A stretch of 64,000 nucleotides of DNA from Clostridium folliculivorans (GTDB lineage: Bacteria; Bacillota; Clostridia; Clostridiales; Clostridiaceae). This document shows, one piece after another, positions 60,653-64,000 of this stretch. The stretch covers positions 186,001-250,000 of the forward strand of contig NZ_BQXY01000006.1 in assembly GCF_024341905.1 (NCBI RefSeq). Direction: 5' to 3'. Each line of letters begins with the position of its first letter. Within the stretch, counting starts at the first letter, position 1. A program made the translations under genes and the position numbers. The notes beneath the pieces are model-generated. The model saw nothing but the letters and a program-made list of their open reading frames with translations, did no database searches and was not told where the DNA came from.

Positions 60653-63472
60653 ATGGAAAAAAGTGTAGATGTTCTTGAAAATAAATATTTTGCAAGTATG
60701 GATTCATCAGAGTTAGTAGACTTAATATGTAATAATTTATCTCCTGCTTTTGGAAATTTATATAGACCATTTTTAATTTATTGCGAAAAGCATATAGAAA
60801 GATCTCTGGAGAAGTTTTCTTTAGGATACTCTGTGAAGGTTGATAAACAAACAATTATAAGCTCGCTTTTAGCGAGTATTGCTGAAGAAATTACAGCATT
60901 GACAATACGTACATTAATTGTTGAACTGAATTGTTTAAAGTCAAATAACAAATTAAAAGGAGAAAGTTCGATAGATAGATATAATGACTTTAATGAAAAA
61001 TTATCAGATATATTATATCTGAGAGAAATTTTTAATCATTATCCTGTCCTACTTTATTTAATCGATACTAAAATATCCGATAGATTGCAATTGATAGATG
61101 AACTATTAGAAAGGCTTGGGATAGATAAACAAAGTATTGAGAGCAAGTTTAGCATCAGTATCTTTAATCTTACAAACATAAATATATCCTCAGGGGATTC
61201 ACATAACGATGGTAAGAAAGTTACGATATTGCAATTTGGCGAAAGAACTATTGTATATAAACCACATGGGCTTTCACCAGAAAGTTTATTTAATAAAATA
61301 ATTAGTTATCTTAATAAAGAAACATCATTTCAATTTTATTTGAAAAAATTAGAATGCATAGACTGCATTAATTATGGATGGCAAGAATTTGCTGTTTATG
61401 AAGAGGCTGAAAATTCTGATGATATTGACCGATTTTATTATCGTACAGGAGCTCTTTTAGCTATTTTTTATATGTTTTCATGCAGTGACTTACATTACGA
61501 AAATATTTTAGCATGTAAGGATACGCCTGCTATTTTTGATTTAGAGACGTTAGTTAATATTTTTCAACAATCTGTTGAAGGTGGTAACACTAATGCAGAA
61601 ATCAACAAAGAATTTGCTTGTTCTGTTTTAGGAACAATGCTATTGCCTGCGAATTTTATAAATGGATCTTTTGATTTTGATTTGAGTGGAATGGCTGGAA
61701 CCGATAATACGGTTTCGAATAAGTGGTTTTATTTCCAACTTGAAAATGCTGGAACCGATGAGATTTGTTTAAGTAAGGAGCCGTGTGCATCGCCCAAAGG
61801 AAACAATGCTTTGATCTACAATAATGAGGTTGTATCGCCTAAATTAAATTTAATAAGTATCCAAAACGGTTTTTCAGCATGTTATAGTACTTTAGAAAAT
61901 AAGTGTGATGAAATATTAGATATAATTCGAAAAAATAGGCTTGTTATAAGACATGTACTTAGACCAACAGCTTTATATGCTAGGTTTCTTGAGGCAAGTA
62001 CGCAGCCCAACTATCTTGAAAGTATGGAATCACGTAAAACTTTGTTTTCAAAAATGTATATCAATCAATCTCAAGGAGATATTGTTAAATGTGAGATTGA
62101 AGCTTTGCTTAAGCATGATGTCCCATATTTTTCTTCTGAAATGAATAGTAAAACAATTGTAGGCAACTTAACTGAAAATATTCAAAATTATTTTCAAAAA
62201 TCTGCATATCAGATTATAGAGGATAAAGTAAAGCAATTCAGTAAGAATGATCTTGATAAACAATTGTACTATATAAGTCAATCTTTAAATACATTAAATG
62301 AGCCTATAGCAAATTATTCATATAACCTTGAAGTTTATGGTGAAGATAGCTATATTTCAAGTGCAAAAATAATTGCTGATCAAATTTATAACTTAGCTGT
62401 GTTTAATTCTATACAAAGTGAAGCAAGTATTTTGATGGCATTAGAATCCTCAAATATGAGGCGAATTATCAGTCCTATGGACTTTAACTTATATACAGGT
62501 GGAGGAATCATTCTATTTTTGGCTGCTTTGGGGCAGGAGCTCAAAGAACAAAAGTATATTGGTCTTGCAGAACAATTTTTAAACTACCAGTTATCAAATG
62601 AAGAGGCATCAAAGAGTTTATCTGCATTTACTGGAACTGGGTCTAGTATATATATATGTTATAACATGTACAAAATTACTAATAACAAGGCATATTATGA
62701 TAGATGCTACAGAATGGTAACAGAGATTAATTCTGTAGAAGACTCCGTTAAAGATTTTGTAACTGGTACTGCTGGGTTGATTGTAATGTTACTTAATATT
62801 TTTGAAAAAGAACAGGATAAATTGTATCTTGAAAAAGCAGAATGGTTAGGTGAGCAATTATACCAGTCACTTCAAAGTGAAAATGAAAACTTATTAACAG
62901 GGTTGGCACATGGGCTTTCAGGGTATGCATGGGCGCTAATCAAATTAGGTGTAATGTCAAGCAAAAAAGATTATATTGAATTTGGTTTGGATCTAATAAA
63001 AAAAGAAAATTCTCATTATGTACCTTCAGAGTATAATTGGAAGGATCTGCGTGGAGACGGACAGTTTTTATCTTATTGGTGTTATGGTGGAGCAGGAATT
63101 GCTCTGTGTAGAATGAAACTTCTAGAGTTAATAAATCAGGAAAACAATATGATAACCAATGATTTAATGAATGGAATAGAAAGCATAAAGAATTATAAAT
63201 GTAAGTCAAGTTGCATTTGTCATGGAACATTTGGTAATATCGACATTCTTTTAGAGATTGGTAAATCAAAGTCTATGCAAAAATGTATAAGTTTAGCTAA
63301 AGATATTGCAAATAAAGAACTAGATAATATTCAAGTTAATGGAATAACCTTTGGTGATAATGAATACCACAGTGATTTTTCATTTATGCAAGGACTTGCG
63401 GGTATAGGATACACTTTGGTACGACTATCAAATTATAATTATCCATCTATTTTATCTTTAGATGTTATGTAA
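60653..63472 (+). CDS. lanM: Class II lanthipeptide synthetase LanM (second)
   Basis: 939 residues; GAGGAGAAGG precedes the ATG 28 bases after the first LanM stop. Dehydratase motifs GDSHNDGKK (Asp182), TIVYKPHG, DLHYENI (Asp279) and DLETLV; LanC domain with LAHGLSGYAW, Cys810 in YWCYGG, and Cys856-His857 in CICHG as zinc ligands. Complete active sites. Only distantly similar to the first LanM and about 95 residues shorter, as usual when each LanM serves its own peptide. Confidence 0.95.
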   Translation: MEKSVDVLENKYFASMDSSELVDLICNNLSPAFGNLYRPFLIYCEKHIERSLEKFSLGYSVKVDKQTIISSLLASIAEEITALTIRTLIVELNCLKSNNKLKGESSIDRYNDFNEKLSDILYLREIFNHYPVLLYLIDTKISDRLQLIDELLERLGIDKQSIESKFSISIFNLTNINISSGDSHNDGKKVTILQFGERTIVYKPHGLSPESLFNKIISYLNKETSFQFYLKKLECIDCINYGWQEFAVYEEAENSDDIDRFYYRTGALLAIFYMFSCSDLHYENILACKDTPAIFDLETLVNIFQQSVEGGNTNAEINKEFACSVLGTMLLPANFINGSFDFDLSGMAGTDNTVSNKWFYFQLENAGTDEICLSKEPCASPKGNNALIYNNEVVSPKLNLISIQNGFSACYSTLENKCDEILDIIRKNRLVIRHVLRPTALYARFLEASTQPNYLESMESRKTLFSKMYINQSQGDIVKCEIEALLKHDVPYFSSEMNSKTIVGNLTENIQNYFQKSAYQIIEDKVKQFSKNDLDKQLYYISQSLNTLNEPIANYSYNLEVYGEDSYISSAKIIADQIYNLAVFNSIQSEASILMALESSNMRRIISPMDFNLYTGGGIILFLAALGQELKEQKYIGLAEQFLNYQLSNEEASKSLSAFTGTGSSIYICYNMYKITNNKAYYDRCYRMVTEINSVEDSVKDFVTGTAGLIVMLLNIFEKEQDKLYLEKAEWLGEQLYQSLQSENENLLTGLAHGLSGYAWALIKLGVMSSKKDYIEFGLDLIKKENSHYVPSEYNWKDLRGDGQFLSYWCYGGAGIALCRMKLLELINQENNMITNDLMNGIESIKNYKCKSSCICHGTFGNIDILLEIGKSKSMQKCISLAKDIANKELDNIQVNGITFGDNEYHSDFSFMQGLAGIGYTLVRLSNYNYPSILSLDVM

Positions 63473-63651
63473 TGATTTGTTTATAAATTAAATCAAGGTG
63501 TTGTTATATACGGAAGATAGTAGTGCTATAAAAGATTTCTGAAAACATTGGTTTTGAGTAGAAAAATGATTTTAATAATCACTTATATTCAATAATTTCA
63601 GAGATGACAGCATTTTGTAAATAGTTTTTTAGGTTAAGAAAAGGAGATAGT

Positions 63652-64000
63652 ATGAGTGCGATAGCTGTGAACACTAGGGATTTATGTAAGAGTTTTAATA
63701 GATGTAAAGCAGTAGATAATTTAAGTTTAAGTATACAACAAGGTTGTATTTTTGGACTTTTGGGACCTAATGGAGCAGGAAAAACTACAACCATACGAAT
63801 GCTACTTGGGTTGATTCGACCAGATAGTGGGAGTGTGCATATATTTGGACAGGATATTTCTTCTAATCGTGAAGCTATTCTAAAAGATGTAGGTGCCTTA
63901 ATCGAAACTCCATCATTTTACGGGAATTTGAATGCGTGGGATAATCTCAAAATTGTCTGCTTGATGAAACAGTTGAGTACAGACAAAATAAATCCAATTC
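63652..64000 (+). CDS. ABC transporter ATPase, LanF/BcrA immunity type (partial)
   Basis: ATG at 63652 after AAGGAGATAG; the frame is open to the window edge (116 codons). Walker A GPNGAGKTT lies at about 44-52, followed by LGLIRPDSGSVHIFG and VGALIETPSFYGNLNAWDNL. The last segment is typical of LanF and BcrA ATPases, which expel lantibiotics or bacitracin from the membrane. It suggests that immunity genes (permease subunits) lie just beyond the right edge. Confidence 0.88.
   Translation, partial: MSAIAVNTRDLCKSFNRCKAVDNLSLSIQQGCIFGLLGPNGAGKTTTIRMLLGLIRPDSGSVHIFGQDISSNREAILKDVGALIETPSFYGNLNAWDNLKIVCLMKQLSTDKINPI

Noticed and set aside
1-64000. Prophage, integrative element or plasmid origin
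   Set aside because: No integrase, transposase, terminase, replication or conjugation gene is visible; only small non-coding elements.

Overview
The window is strongly AT-rich, with Gram-positive ribosome binding sites (GGAGG-type), frequent TTG and GTG starts, stem-loop plus U-tract terminators and typical Firmicutes gene families. It looks like chromosome from a Clostridium or close relative. I see no rRNA, tRNA, CRISPR array, phage module or transposase. All family calls come from reading the translated sequence and motifs; no database was searched.

Layout: 1-7.3 kb holds the tail of a GH1 glycosidase, three alpha/beta hydrolases, an AI-2E family transporter and a PRD-type regulator. 7.7-10.4 kb is an operon of two Gfo/Idh/MocA oxidoreductases around a RpiA-like isomerase. 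A PHP phosphatase follows, then a six-gene operon (11.6-17.5 kb) made of a carrier protein, an ATP-grasp enzyme, a GT-B glycosyltransferase, a radical SAM protein, a Gfo/Idh oxidoreductase and a KAS III-like enzyme. This is a candidate undescribed small-molecule pathway. 18-29 kb has carbohydrate and HAD hydrolases, a secreted CE1-like esterase, AraC and MerR regulators, two PadR modules with clear paired operators, and pyroglutamyl peptidase. 29-33 kb has a membrane-anchored GH13 enzyme and a GH27 alpha-galactosidase with an AraC regulator. 33.4-38.1 kb is a Fur-box-preceded iron-siderophore ABC uptake system. 38.3-43.6 kb has a LytTR/DUF3021 pair, then two SDR enzymes flanking a NarL-type two-component system; all three promoters carry the same tandem motif at 22-bp spacing. 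A 31-residue Cys/His-rich microprotein and two gene relics follow. 45-50 kb has HxlR, isochorismatase, LysR, TauE/SafE, DUF1634 and BrnQ genes.

50.8-64 kb is a two-component class II lantibiotic cluster. One strand carries two precursor peptides (one with the CTxTxEC lipid II-binding pattern), two LanM synthetases and the start of an immunity-type ABC transporter. The other strand carries a short HlyD-like protein, a C39 peptidase/ABC exporter, a second NHLM-type ABC exporter and an FMN flavoprotein. The cluster runs off the right edge.

A roughly 95-bp inverted-repeat element with an inner hairpin recurs through the intergenic regions, some copies lying in the 5' leaders of genes, which suggests a non-autonomous mobile element (MITE) family.
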